A stretch of DNA of 64,000 bases, taken from positions 1 through 64,000 of the IMG/VR virus record IMGVR_UViG_3300025141_016305; one strand, given 5' to 3'. The position numbers were made by a program, and so were the translations under genes. Positions 13,325-21,267 of this stretch are shown here, piece by piece. The stretch comes from a virus. Position 1 is the stretch's first letter; each line of letters starts with the position of its first letter. The notes beneath the pieces are model-generated. The model was not told the DNA's origin, did no database searches, and saw only the letters and a list, made by a program, of their open reading frames with translations.

Positions 13325-13894
13325 TTACTTTCTATTCTTTTTTAGTTTCTCTGAAACTATCTTTTTTGTTATTCTTTTTAGGACCTCTTGCACAAGGGCT
13401 TCCTGCTCTTGCATGACTGGTTCCTCTTCTTCCTCTTCGGGTTCGCCTACATCTCCCAGATCTTCCATGTCGTCCATGGGCATTTCTTCCTCGGCGGCGT
13501 CGGCACCTACGAGCTGCTGAAGCCTGGAACCTAAATCAATTAAGAGCCTTGCTTCTTCTTCCGATAAGCTCATATCTGCTTCTGCTGCCGGGGCGTCTGC
13601 TTCGGGCTCTCCCATATCCATCTCTAACTCTTCATCTTCGACTGGGACTTCTTCTTCTTCGTCTCTGGCATACACTCCCATGCCCTCTTCGACGTCTGCT
13701 TCGCGGTTGGCGTTTTCGCCATCAAGATTTTCTTCGATCTCTTCGTCTTCATTAACCTCTTCTTCGTTTTCTTCAGTAATCTCTTCTTCGTTGAAGTTTT
13801 CCTGGATAAAGCTGTTAGACAACGGACCAGTATTGGCCAGTGTCATGAAGCGTCGAATCGTGCTCTCTGAAAGTAGTTTTTTCTCATCACTCAT
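13325..13894 (-). CDS. Acidic head/core protein with protease-site-like N-terminus
   Basis: The 189-residue protein starts MSDEKKLLSE|STIRRFMTLAN, where LSE at 8-10 fits the T4 prohead-protease pattern (I/L-x-E). About residues 35-145 are extremely acidic (runs of Glu and Asp), and the end is basic (VLKRITKKIVSEKLKKNRK). Acidic proteins with this make-up occur in T4-type prohead cores. I infer an internal or scaffold protein. It has its own upstream motif (13940-13949) and a strong terminator, so it is probably a single-gene transcript made in quantity. Confidence 0.65.
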   Translation of the reverse strand: MSDEKKLLSESTIRRFMTLANTGPLSNSFIQENFNEEEITEENEEEVNEDEEIEENLDGENANREADVEEGMGVYARDEEEEVPVEDEELEMDMGEPEADAPAAEADMSLSEEEARLLIDLGSRLQQLVGADAAEEEMPMDDMEDLGDVGEPEEEEEEPVMQEQEALVQEVLKRITKKIVSEKLKKNRK

Positions 13895-13939
13895 TTGTTT
13901 GAATCTCCTTTAAGAATAGTGATTATTCAATAATACAGT

Positions 13940-13949
13940 TATAAATAGT
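13940..13949 (-). promoter_or_regulatory. ACTATTTATA motif upstream of the acidic protein gene
   Basis: A perfect copy of the recurring motif on the minus strand, about 46 bases before the ATG at 13894 and separated from it by an AAAGGAG ribosome-binding site. The gene is monocistronic, so the motif is a reasonable promoter candidate. Confidence 0.4.
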
Positions 13950-13953
13950 AACT

Positions 13954-14211
13954 TTACTTAAGAAAAGTCATATTTTTTATTCGTTTTGAAAGCTTATTTA
14001 GTGCTGCTTTTTCTATTTGAGAAACCCTAACAATAGAAACACCTAACCTATCAGCAATCATTTCGAGGGTCATCGGGCCGTGCTTGTCTATTGATTTTAG
14101 TGCGCAGTTATCATCTTCTGGGCAATCTATCCACATTCTATAATGCTCTTTATCTTTTTCGTCGACCCCACAAGCACAATTAGGGCCACAATTTTCACAT
14201 TTATCACTCAT
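13954..14211 (-). CDS. Sigma-70 region 4-like protein with Cys-rich N-terminus
   Basis: I start the gene at the ATG at 14211, which has GAGGAG ten bases upstream, rather than 14247, giving 85 residues. The C-terminal half (PMTLEMIADRLGVSIVRVSQ and onward to KRIKN) is a helix-turn-helix closely matching sigma-70 region 4, which reads the -35 box. The N-terminus has clustered cysteines (CENCGPNCACG) that may bind a metal. With no region 2, it is not a complete sigma factor; it could redirect host RNA polymerase or act as a transcription co-factor. The start overlaps the upstream stop (ATGAGTGA). Confidence 0.75.
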   Translation of the reverse strand: MSDKCENCGPNCACGVDEKDKEHYRMWIDCPEDDNCALKSIDKHGPMTLEMIADRLGVSIVRVSQIEKAALNKLSKRIKNMTFLK

Positions 14212-14530
14212 CCAAGGCGTGCTCCTCGATAATATCAAATATATCATCCTTATCAGCCTCGGTTATCCCAAGTTCTCTCAATAAATCTTTCGATTGATCG
14301 TAGTCTTTTCGTGTTTTTTTCAATTTATTTTTCCCCATTATATTTTGTTCTTGTTTTATATCATGCACCAGTCTTAACATAACCGGATCTTTGTTGATAT
14401 ATTTTATTAAAATGCTTCTAAAAAACTCACTCTGTTTTAATCCATCATACCTTAATCTTATCTTTAAGTCAATAGATTCGTGCTCATAGCAAAAAAAAGT
14501 GAATGTTGTATTTTTGTTAGGATCCCTCAT
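14204..14530 (-). CDS. Hypothetical protein, 108 residues
   Basis: Unrecognised. The N-terminal part has a strand followed by two helices (ESIDLKIRLRYDGLKQSEFF, then FRSILIKYIN), a layout seen in ribbon-helix-helix DNA-binding proteins. The rest is charged (KNKLKKTRKDYDQSKDLLRELG) and ends acidic. It is coupled by ATGA to the IMPDH/GMPR gene before it and to the sigma-like gene after it, which fits a regulatory role, though this is only context. Confidence 0.6.
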   Translation of the reverse strand: MRDPNKNTTFTFFCYEHESIDLKIRLRYDGLKQSEFFRSILIKYINKDPVMLRLVHDIKQEQNIMGKNKLKKTRKDYDQSKDLLRELGITEADKDDIFDIIEEHALDE

Positions 14531-15534
14531 CGCGGCAGAATATGCGTGCGACTTTCAGCTAAACCAGATACAGATTGTTGAACAAACTTCGCAGTTGTTT
14601 GAAGTTGAAAAATATTTCTGCAGCCGCTGTAAGATAGACCGCTTCTAATGTTTTGCCTCAAGCCATCGAGAATCTTCAAAACACTTCCCTTGTGCGGGAT
14701 TGTAGTTGAAACCCCCTCAAGTGATCTTGCTTCTCCCCTCCAATCTTTCTGGGCTTCAACACTGGCCATTCCCCTATACACCTTGTATTGTTTTCCGTCA
14801 GCTGATAAAAAGGATTCTCCTGGAGATTCGTCTGTGCCCGCGAGAAGAGAACCAAGCATAACAAAATCCGCACCGGCCGCAAGAGCCTTTACAATGTCTC
14901 CAGCACTCTTGATGCCTCCATCTGCTATAATCGGCACATCACAATCGGTGCGCGCACAGTCATAAACTGATTGGAACGTGGGCATGCCATGGCCAGTCTG
15001 GATCCTCGTGGAACAAATAGACCCTCCGCCAATTCCGACCCTAATAGCATCAGCACCCCAATGGGCTAAATCCTTATAAGCTTCGGGGGATGCCACGTTG
15101 CCGGCGATGATAGAGACCGAGTCTCCAAAATTCTCCTTTAGAGTCTTAAGAGCTTCCTTCATTAGTTTATGGTGGCCATGGGCTACATCGACACATATGA
15201 TCTTTACGCCACAATCATACAGGGCCCATGCTCTCTCTTCGAAGTCACCAGAAACGCCGACTGCGGCTGCAACAACACGGAGTTCAGAATCTTTTACCAT
15301 GTCACATTGTTCTTGTATTGTGTTGTACCTGTGTATGACCCCTAGGGCGCCTCGGTCATACATAACCGAGGCCATATCTGTTTCCGTTACCGTATCCATA
15401 GGACTGGATATAATCGGCAAACTAAACTTAGTTTTCCCTATTGTTCTTGTGAGATCTATTTCACTTCTGGATTTAACATCACTGTATTGTGGAAGTAATA
15501 ATACATCATCAAAAGAAAACGCATTCTTAAACAT
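14527..15534 (-). CDS. IMP dehydrogenase/GMP reductase family enzyme
   Basis: A TIM-barrel enzyme of guanine nucleotide metabolism, 335 residues, without CBS domains. Family marks: [11 protein letters not shown] (8-18), SSPMDTVTE (43-51), the flavin-like phosphate loop [12 protein letters not shown], and the catalytic-cysteine loop GGGSICSTR (Cys174). The downstream YRGMAS (near 255-260) replaces YRGMGS of IMPDH and YGMSS of GMP reductase, so I cannot decide between NAD-dependent IMP oxidation and NADPH-dependent GMP deamination. Either would alter host GTP/ATP pools for phage DNA synthesis. It neighbours dUTPase and is coupled to two small genes. Confidence 0.92.
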   Translation of the reverse strand: MFKNAFSFDDVLLLPQYSDVKSRSEIDLTRTIGKTKFSLPIISSPMDTVTETDMASVMYDRGALGVIHRYNTIQEQCDMVKDSELRVVAAAVGVSGDFEERAWALYDCGVKIICVDVAHGHHKLMKEALKTLKENFGDSVSIIAGNVASPEAYKDLAHWGADAIRVGIGGGSICSTRIQTGHGMPTFQSVYDCARTDCDVPIIADGGIKSAGDIVKALAAGADFVMLGSLLAGTDESPGESFLSADGKQYKVYRGMASVEAQKDWRGEARSLEGVSTTIPHKGSVLKILDGLRQNIRSGLSYSGCRNIFQLQTTAKFVQQSVSGLAESRTHILPR

Positions 15535-15757
15535 TTTCCAACTCCTTTTCTTCTTCTTTATTATAACAGTTTGTACATACTAAGTCAATATTATCTGAAT
15601 ATTTATCAATGTGCCAATCGTCAATCTTCTCTCCGGGGACAGGTGCGTATCCGCAACGACTACATGCGACTTGTCTTTTAAAGTTTTTCATACTTTTTTT
15701 AAAGTCTTTGAAAAATTTTTGCTGTTGTTTTCTTTTGATTTTTCTTGCAAATCCCAC
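15527..15757 (-). CDS. Small zinc-ribbon protein, 76 residues
   Basis: Two Cys pairs, CSRCG (32-36) and CTNCYN (61-66), bracket a 25-residue loop and make a likely zinc ribbon. The first 30 residues are strongly basic (RKIKRKQQQKFFKDFKKSMK), suggesting nucleic-acid binding, and the tail is acidic. Similar short zinc-ribbon proteins are common in large phages, usually without known function. The gene overlaps the IMPDH/GMPR start by eight bases. Confidence 0.7.
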   Translation of the reverse strand: MGFARKIKRKQQQKFFKDFKKSMKNFKRQVACSRCGYAPVPGEKIDDWHIDKYSDNIDLVCTNCYNKEEEKELENV

Positions 15758-15758
15758 T

Positions 15759-16217
15759 TCATTCCCCTGTCGACCCTAATGCGCCGTGGCCACGAGAAGT
15801 TTCTTTGCCATAGATATTGTCTTCCTCTATAACTTCCAAAGCAGGCGTTGCAACTTTCACAAAAACTCCTTGTGCTAATTTTTGGCCTGGCTCTATCATT
15901 TGTGTTTCTCTTCCGATGTTGTGCAAATTAATAAATATCTCTCCAGTATATCCCTTATCTACAACGCATGCGCCCGTAACAAGAGACTTGCTGGATGCAA
16001 CACCAGACTTATTCATAATTTGCAACATATGACCTTGTGGAACTTCCACCTTTACACCAGTTTGTAACACAACGGAAGACCCGGGGTGGACAACAACCTC
16101 GCCTCTCTCTTGTGGGCAAAAATAAAAATCCATACCTGCATCGTCAGAATGCGCTCTTGATGGAATCTTTGCCGTTTCTCTTACCCTATACACTCTTACA
16201 CTATCTTGTTCAATCAT
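15759..16217 (-). CDS. dut: dUTP diphosphatase (trimeric dUTPase)
   Basis: All five dUTPase motifs can be seen in order: DDAGMDFY, NKSGVASSKSL (the usual P-R-S-G changed to N-K-S-G), GACVVDKGYTGEIFINLHN, GQKLAQGVFV and the C-terminal P-loop-like RGHGALGSTG. The enzyme converts dUTP to dUMP, keeping uracil out of DNA and feeding the ThyX reaction. The length (152) is normal, and the gene sits directly after the polymerase transcriptional block. Confidence 0.96.
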   Translation of the reverse strand: MIEQDSVRVYRVRETAKIPSRAHSDDAGMDFYFCPQERGEVVVHPGSSVVLQTGVKVEVPQGHMLQIMNKSGVASSKSLVTGACVVDKGYTGEIFINLHNIGRETQMIEPGQKLAQGVFVKVATPALEVIEEDNIYGKETSRGHGALGSTGE

Positions 16218-16225
16218 GATACCTC

Positions 16226-19200
16226 CTATGCTAATAACTTGAACATTCTTCTCATACTAAAAGTGGAGAATCCCCACTGCTGATTGTGATTCAGTCTGGC
16301 CATGTAGGGCCGATTGATATGCACAATATCTCTGTCAGGATCAACACCCCAACATCTAATTACGTTTGTTTCGTTATTGTCATCAATAACCTTGACAACG
16401 TAAAAATTCTTACCGTTCTTTGATTTCTTCAGTTTGTATTCTCGCGGGATGAACCAAGTCACACCAAGTTCAGGGTCAAATTCTGAAATAGGCGGAATAT
16501 AAAGTTCGTCCAACTTCTGTCGGACCCTGGGTGTGACTACTGCGCTAATTGGAAACACGCCAGTTAATGAAACTAGGTACTCCAACTTCTCTTCTTCTGT
16601 GAAATCGCCTTCCGGGGCATACGTCTCTATGTTTTCTATCAAATTCTTTTCTTTTCGGGGGCGGTCGACGACGCATGCAGACCAGAAATGCTTAAGGCCG
16701 GTGAATCTATCATCAACCAAATCGTTTAAAGCCTGGCCGCGGCAAAGGGCGTCTAAAGCTTTTTTGTTAAGCTTCGAGTACTTTACCTCGGGATGAAACA
16801 AGAACTCCTCTATCGTATTAAATGGCCGGTGAGCAATAATTTGCTGAATTGCTACTGCTCCAAGGCCCTTAATAGAAGTTAAGGGTTGAACCAACGTTTT
16901 GTCATCTTCTGATATATCCCAGACGGTACCAGATGTATTAACATTTAGAGGCTCAACTTTGTACCCCATAGACTTAGCAGTAGAAATGGCCCTCTCTTTC
17001 CTTGTCTCTGGCTCTTTGTCAAGGAAAGCAGCTAGCCATTCTGCTGGATAATAATTAAGAAGATAAGCACACTGATAAGATAACACACAATACGAAACAG
17101 CGTGAGACTTATTGAAACCATACCCTGAAAAGTACTCAAACTTCTCCCAGAGTTCTTTTGCTTGCCATGGCTGCATTCCTTTTTCGATACACCCATCTTT
17201 AAATTTACTCCAAATCTCGTCCTTCTGCTCTTGAACTTCTCCTGTGCCTTTCTTAGTCAGAAGCTTTCTAAGCTTGTTGCCTTCATCCAGGGTGAGATTC
17301 TTGCCAAGCTTATGAGCAAGCATGGCAATCTGCTCTTGAAAGATCAGAAACCCATACGTCTCTCCTGTTACTTCCCGAATAACTTCGTTAAGATATTCGA
17401 CGTCTTCTGGATTATGCTTGGCATTAACGTATATCTTATCCACTCCAGCGGAGAGAGGGCCAGGGCGGTATATACTAGTAATAGCAGCCAAATCAATGAT
17501 ATTATCTGGTCTAGCTCTTTTACAAAAGCTTTGAGCGCCTGCTTCTGTGAACTGAAATATTCCTGCCCATTTTCCTTCATGAAAAATATTCTCCCATACT
17601 TGCTTGTCGTTCAGATCAATCTTTTCTGGGTGTAAGTTTTCTTCGTAGTAATCTTTAATGTCCTGGAAAGTTGGACTCTCGATGCCATGATGTCTTTTTA
17701 GGATTCTTTCGATTGCACCCTCTAACATACGTAGTGAAGCCAACCCAAGAATATCAAATTTAATGAACCCCATTGGTTCCAAATGTCTAACATTCTGGCC
17801 TTCAGACCAAGGTGTCTGGCGTACGCCTCCAGAATTAATAAGCGGCATCCACTCATCCAAATTCTCACCAACCACAACTCCGCCGGCATGACGAGAAGCA
17901 GACCTTGTTTGGCCATAAAGCTTTTCAACATGCGTCTTAATGTGTGGATATTTTTTCAAGAAATTCTGCAAAGACTCCGAAAACTCCATCAATTCTTCAA
18001 AAGTTGGAGCATAAACACCTGCGGTAATACCATGTCTCTTCTTTGCAAGAGGTGTCGCTTCGTAAACCATCTTGCTTGTCACATTATTAACTTCTGTAAA
18101 CTCTATTCCATAAAACTTTGAAATGTCTTTTACTAGAGACCGCAGCTGCAAAGTGTTCCAGTTGGTAATTGGAACCACTGAGTTGTCCCCCCACTCTTCA
18201 ATGAGTTCTTCTTTCAGTGTCATTGGGTCTGACACATCATAGTCAATGTCAGGATAGCCAGAACCTCCCTTGGTCAAAAATCTTTCGAACTGAAGCCTGT
18301 ATTTAATGGGATCAACCTGGGTGATGTTCAACACATAAGCGACCAGTGAGCCGGCTGCAGAGCCTCTACCTGCTCCAACCAACTGTCTATCAACAGCAAC
18401 ATCAGCAATGGACTTCATTGTTAAGAAATACTTGGAAAAGCCTCGGTCTTCGATAACACTTACCTCGTATTTGAGTCTCTCAACGTATTCTTTGTTGTTT
18501 TGTAAGTTAAGAGAGCGCAAACCCTCAACACACAGAGCTGATAACGTCTGGCCAGCAGTGGAACCTTCTGGAACTACAAAATCAGGCAACCGTACAGTGT
18601 TGTCTGGTAAAAAGGAGTCAATGCGCTCATGAGCAATCTTATAAGTTCTGGCGATGGAAGCCAGAACGACCTCATCATCATACTCTACGCCGGATTCTGC
18701 AGAATACTTCTTGTAAGATTCCCACATCTGATCTCCGTTTTTTGGATAAAGTTCATAGCCAATCTCTTCGACGGAGATGGGCAACTCTTCGGATAAGTAA
18801 TCAGGCCGACCTTTGCCAAGCCAACCTAGACGCTTATAAAGCTCTCTATCCTTCCAAACGCCAGGGTTATAATAGTGAGAGTCTGCAGTAGAAATAAGTT
18901 CAATACCAAATTCCTGATGCATTTGAATAATGTATTGGTTTAGTTCATGTTGTTCTGGTATGTTGTTCCATTGCAACTCACCGTACCAGCGGTCTCCAAA
19001 AATAGACTGCATTTTTTGTGTTGTTTCTCTCATAGCTGAGAGCACCATGTCTGGGCCGGTGTCTCTGTTTTCCCAATAGTTTCCAGCATAGACGCCACCT
19101 AAACATGCACTAGCACCAATCACACCTTCGTTGTGTTTCTTAAGCATTGCATAATCGACTCTAGGATAGCGATAAAAGTTATCGCCACTATAGGATCTTG

Positions 19201-19657
19201 AAATCATTTTGAAGATGTTTTGCAAGCCAGTTTGATTCTGTGCTAGGAGAATAAGGTGGCGCCGCCTGTTGAGAACAGACTTTATCTTCTTTTTTGATTC
19301 TTCGTTCTCCACTGTTGTGCCGGAGTTGTCTGCTTCATACTCAGACTTGTTCTTGGCGGCCGCTCTTATTTCTTCATATTCTTCTTTCCACTTTGCAACC
19401 GAAGGAATAAAATAAGCTTCAACTCCAAAGATTGGCTTGAAGTCGCGGGATTCTTTCTTCATCCTCTTTGCATGCAACACTTGGTACGCAAGGCCGTTGG
19501 CATTGCCATGATCTGTTAGTGCCATGGCATCAAGGCCATTGTCATATGCAAAATCCATGTGCTCTTGTGGGTAGCCAAGAGCGTCAAAGGGCGATCCCGC
19601 AACGGAATGTGCATGTAAGCCCACAAACGGAATAGAACTTTCTACTCTATTCTTCAA
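16226..19657 (-). CDS. dnaE: DNA polymerase III alpha subunit (family C replicative polymerase)
   Basis: The 1,143-residue protein begins with a PHP domain (GLHAHSVAGSPFDALG, ALTDHGNANG). The palm carries GRGSAAGSLVAYVLNITQVDP, catalytic GYPDIDYDVSDP and KFDILGLASLRM, so the three expected aspartates are present. Helix-hairpin-helix and OB-like regions follow (ITSIKGLGAVAIQQI near 890). The start is TTG with AGGAGG eight bases upstream. T4 itself uses a family B polymerase, so a DnaE-type enzyme is unusual in a phage with a T4-type virion. It is presumably the phage replicase, working with the DnaB-type helicase. Confidence 0.96.
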   Translation of the reverse strand: MKNRVESSIPFVGLHAHSVAGSPFDALGYPQEHMDFAYDNGLDAMALTDHGNANGLAYQVLHAKRMKKESRDFKPIFGVEAYFIPSVAKWKEEYEEIRAAAKNKSEYEADNSGTTVENEESKKKIKSVLNRRRHLILLAQNQTGLQNIFKMISRSYSGDNFYRYPRVDYAMLKKHNEGVIGASACLGGVYAGNYWENRDTGPDMVLSAMRETTQKMQSIFGDRWYGELQWNNIPEQHELNQYIIQMHQEFGIELISTADSHYYNPGVWKDRELYKRLGWLGKGRPDYLSEELPISVEEIGYELYPKNGDQMWESYKKYSAESGVEYDDEVVLASIARTYKIAHERIDSFLPDNTVRLPDFVVPEGSTAGQTLSALCVEGLRSLNLQNNKEYVERLKYEVSVIEDRGFSKYFLTMKSIADVAVDRQLVGAGRGSAAGSLVAYVLNITQVDPIKYRLQFERFLTKGGSGYPDIDYDVSDPMTLKEELIEEWGDNSVVPITNWNTLQLRSLVKDISKFYGIEFTEVNNVTSKMVYEATPLAKKRHGITAGVYAPTFEELMEFSESLQNFLKKYPHIKTHVEKLYGQTRSASRHAGGVVVGENLDEWMPLINSGGVRQTPWSEGQNVRHLEPMGFIKFDILGLASLRMLEGAIERILKRHHGIESPTFQDIKDYYEENLHPEKIDLNDKQVWENIFHEGKWAGIFQFTEAGAQSFCKRARPDNIIDLAAITSIYRPGPLSAGVDKIYVNAKHNPEDVEYLNEVIREVTGETYGFLIFQEQIAMLAHKLGKNLTLDEGNKLRKLLTKKGTGEVQEQKDEIWSKFKDGCIEKGMQPWQAKELWEKFEYFSGYGFNKSHAVSYCVLSYQCAYLLNYYPAEWLAAFLDKEPETRKERAISTAKSMGYKVEPLNVNTSGTVWDISEDDKTLVQPLTSIKGLGAVAIQQIIAHRPFNTIEEFLFHPEVKYSKLNKKALDALCRGQALNDLVDDRFTGLKHFWSACVVDRPRKEKNLIENIETYAPEGDFTEEEKLEYLVSLTGVFPISAVVTPRVRQKLDELYIPPISEFDPELGVTWFIPREYKLKKSKNGKNFYVVKVIDDNNETNVIRCWGVDPDRDIVHINRPYMARLNHNQQWGFSTFSMRRMFKLLA

Positions 19658-20504
19658 TATCTAATCCTCCTGAGAACATATATGGTCTCATAAATTGTTT
19701 TGTTGGTCTAGGTATCTTGAGATCCGACGCATAATATTCTCTCAAACTCTCCCAAGAATCAAGAGTATAATATTCGTCGATCTCTATAACCTTGTCTATT
19801 GATAATACATCAATATTGAATATTTTGTCAAGTGTAAAATGACGACTTGACCATCTTTTTTGTGCTGGAATTTCTCGGCTTCCACCTGTGCATTGTTCTT
19901 TTGTATGCCATTTAAATTTTGGCCAATCTTCGGGGAAAAAAGTAAAACTCAAATACTTGTTGTCTCGAACTGTTTGCCCTTTGTAAGATGTATAAAAGGA
20001 ATTAGGGCCGCGAATCGCGGCACGGTTCTTGGCCACAAATCTTGGACAATAAATCCCATAAGGGAAGGATACGAAATACTTTGATGGTACAACCCATTTG
20101 CTAAGCTTGTCCGACATAATAAACGAGGTTAGTGATCCATGTAAAACCGACCAACCCAAACTATCTCTTCGATCTCGATCTTTTTGTGAAATTGGCGTAT
20201 AAAATATTGGTGTCCACTTTTCATGGTAGTCCTTCCTTTTTACGAAATCTTTTATCTCAAAATATTTTGGGTTCATTACATAATCACCAATACGACTTTT
20301 AACTAGAGGTGCTACATCGTCGTTACAGACAATCCAAATACTATCGCATCCAGCGTATGCACATTCCCATACAGACCTCTCAACAGCCAGCATTCCCTCC
20401 CTTAGAGGTTGTAAGTAGTCTGGCCATGGAAAATCAAAAGTATTGTGGTGACCCGAAAGTGGAACAATGCCAGCCAGGTGTCTACCTTTTGGTGGGGGCT
20501 TCAT
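19647..20504 (-). CDS. Unknown protein, nucleotidyltransferase-like N-terminus, 285 residues
   Basis: The first 80 residues (AGIVPLSG, PWPDYLQPLREGMLAVERSV, CAYAGCDSIWIVCNDD) follow the order of sugar-nucleotide or NTP transferase folds: a beta-strand, a loop, a proline-leucine dimer motif, then a helix and strand ending D-D. The classic GxGxRL signature is missing, so activity is uncertain. The remainder is aromatic and basic (WPKFKWHTKEQC, KRWSSRHFTLDK). It is wedged between the polymerase (11-base overlap) and another unknown gene (23-base overlap), suggesting a role tied to replication or nucleotide modification. Confidence 0.6.
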   Translation of the reverse strand: MKPPPKGRHLAGIVPLSGHHNTFDFPWPDYLQPLREGMLAVERSVWECAYAGCDSIWIVCNDDVAPLVKSRIGDYVMNPKYFEIKDFVKRKDYHEKWTPIFYTPISQKDRDRRDSLGWSVLHGSLTSFIMSDKLSKWVVPSKYFVSFPYGIYCPRFVAKNRAAIRGPNSFYTSYKGQTVRDNKYLSFTFFPEDWPKFKWHTKEQCTGGSREIPAQKRWSSRHFTLDKIFNIDVLSIDKVIEIDEYYTLDSWESLREYYASDLKIPRPTKQFMRPYMFSGGLDIEE

Positions 20505-21267
20505 TAATTATATCTTCCAGGGTCATGTCCAAAAACTTTACATTATCAGAATCTTGATAGACGCTATTATCCTTTTCGAAAACCAGACGCTTCACATGTT
20601 TAACAATTGGTTTTCTATATTTCGGGTTACCGTTTTTATAAAAATTCATGAATGCGCCATGGGCGCCGATTGCTTCCAGATGTCTTTCAATCACAAATCT
20701 AGCCATTGTGTCTGAGTACTCAAAGCTATAAAGCTGCTCTTTTGTTAAAAAGGATTCGGTGACACAATCACTTACAAAGGCACACCCATCAATTCTATCC
20801 GAAATATAAAAATGAGCTTGTCTAACAAAATTCTCGGCCGTCTCTAAACTAGGTAAGTGCTCTTTTTTGCCGCCCAATCTGGAAACCTCAAAATCATCTA
20901 AGACAAGATAAGAATCGGCTCTCGCTAACGATTCTAAATTTTCGTGTTTTATTCCTGTACTGTCAAAAATAATGCAACTTTCAAACTCATACTGAAATAT
21001 CTTTCCGGACTCAGATACTTTGATTTTATTTTCTTCTATCTTAAAAGTATCAAATTTATCGAAACTGCACCTTAAACCTAAAAGGCCCATCATAAAATTG
21101 AGCCTGTTCCAGGCTCCGGGCTCAGTCTTATGTCCTAAAATTGGAACTGATAATTTCCTATAAAACATCGGTGGTGAGCGCCTGATTGAAATGTAGTTAT
21201 ACTGATTTATAAATGCATATAGGATTGACTCTATCGTGCTACCTATTACTACATTCTTTAAAAGCAT
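20482..21267 (-). CDS. Unknown protein, 261 residues, Rossmann-like N-terminus
   Basis: The start LLKNVVIGSTIESILYAFINQY resembles the first strand, turn and helix of a dinucleotide-binding Rossmann fold, but the glycines of GxGxxG are partly replaced. The middle has FESCIIFDSTGIKHENLESL and YLVLDDFEVSRLGGKK, both strand-helix units. No family can be named. It is coupled to its partner (285 residues) by a 23-base overlap, and the pair may act together. Confidence 0.6.
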   Translation of the reverse strand: MLLKNVVIGSTIESILYAFINQYNYISIRRSPPMFYRKLSVPILGHKTEPGAWNRLNFMMGLLGLRCSFDKFDTFKIEENKIKVSESGKIFQYEFESCIIFDSTGIKHENLESLARADSYLVLDDFEVSRLGGKKEHLPSLETAENFVRQAHFYISDRIDGCAFVSDCVTESFLTKEQLYSFEYSDTMARFVIERHLEAIGAHGAFMNFYKNGNPKYRKPIVKHVKRLVFEKDNSVYQDSDNVKFLDMTLEDIINEAPTKR

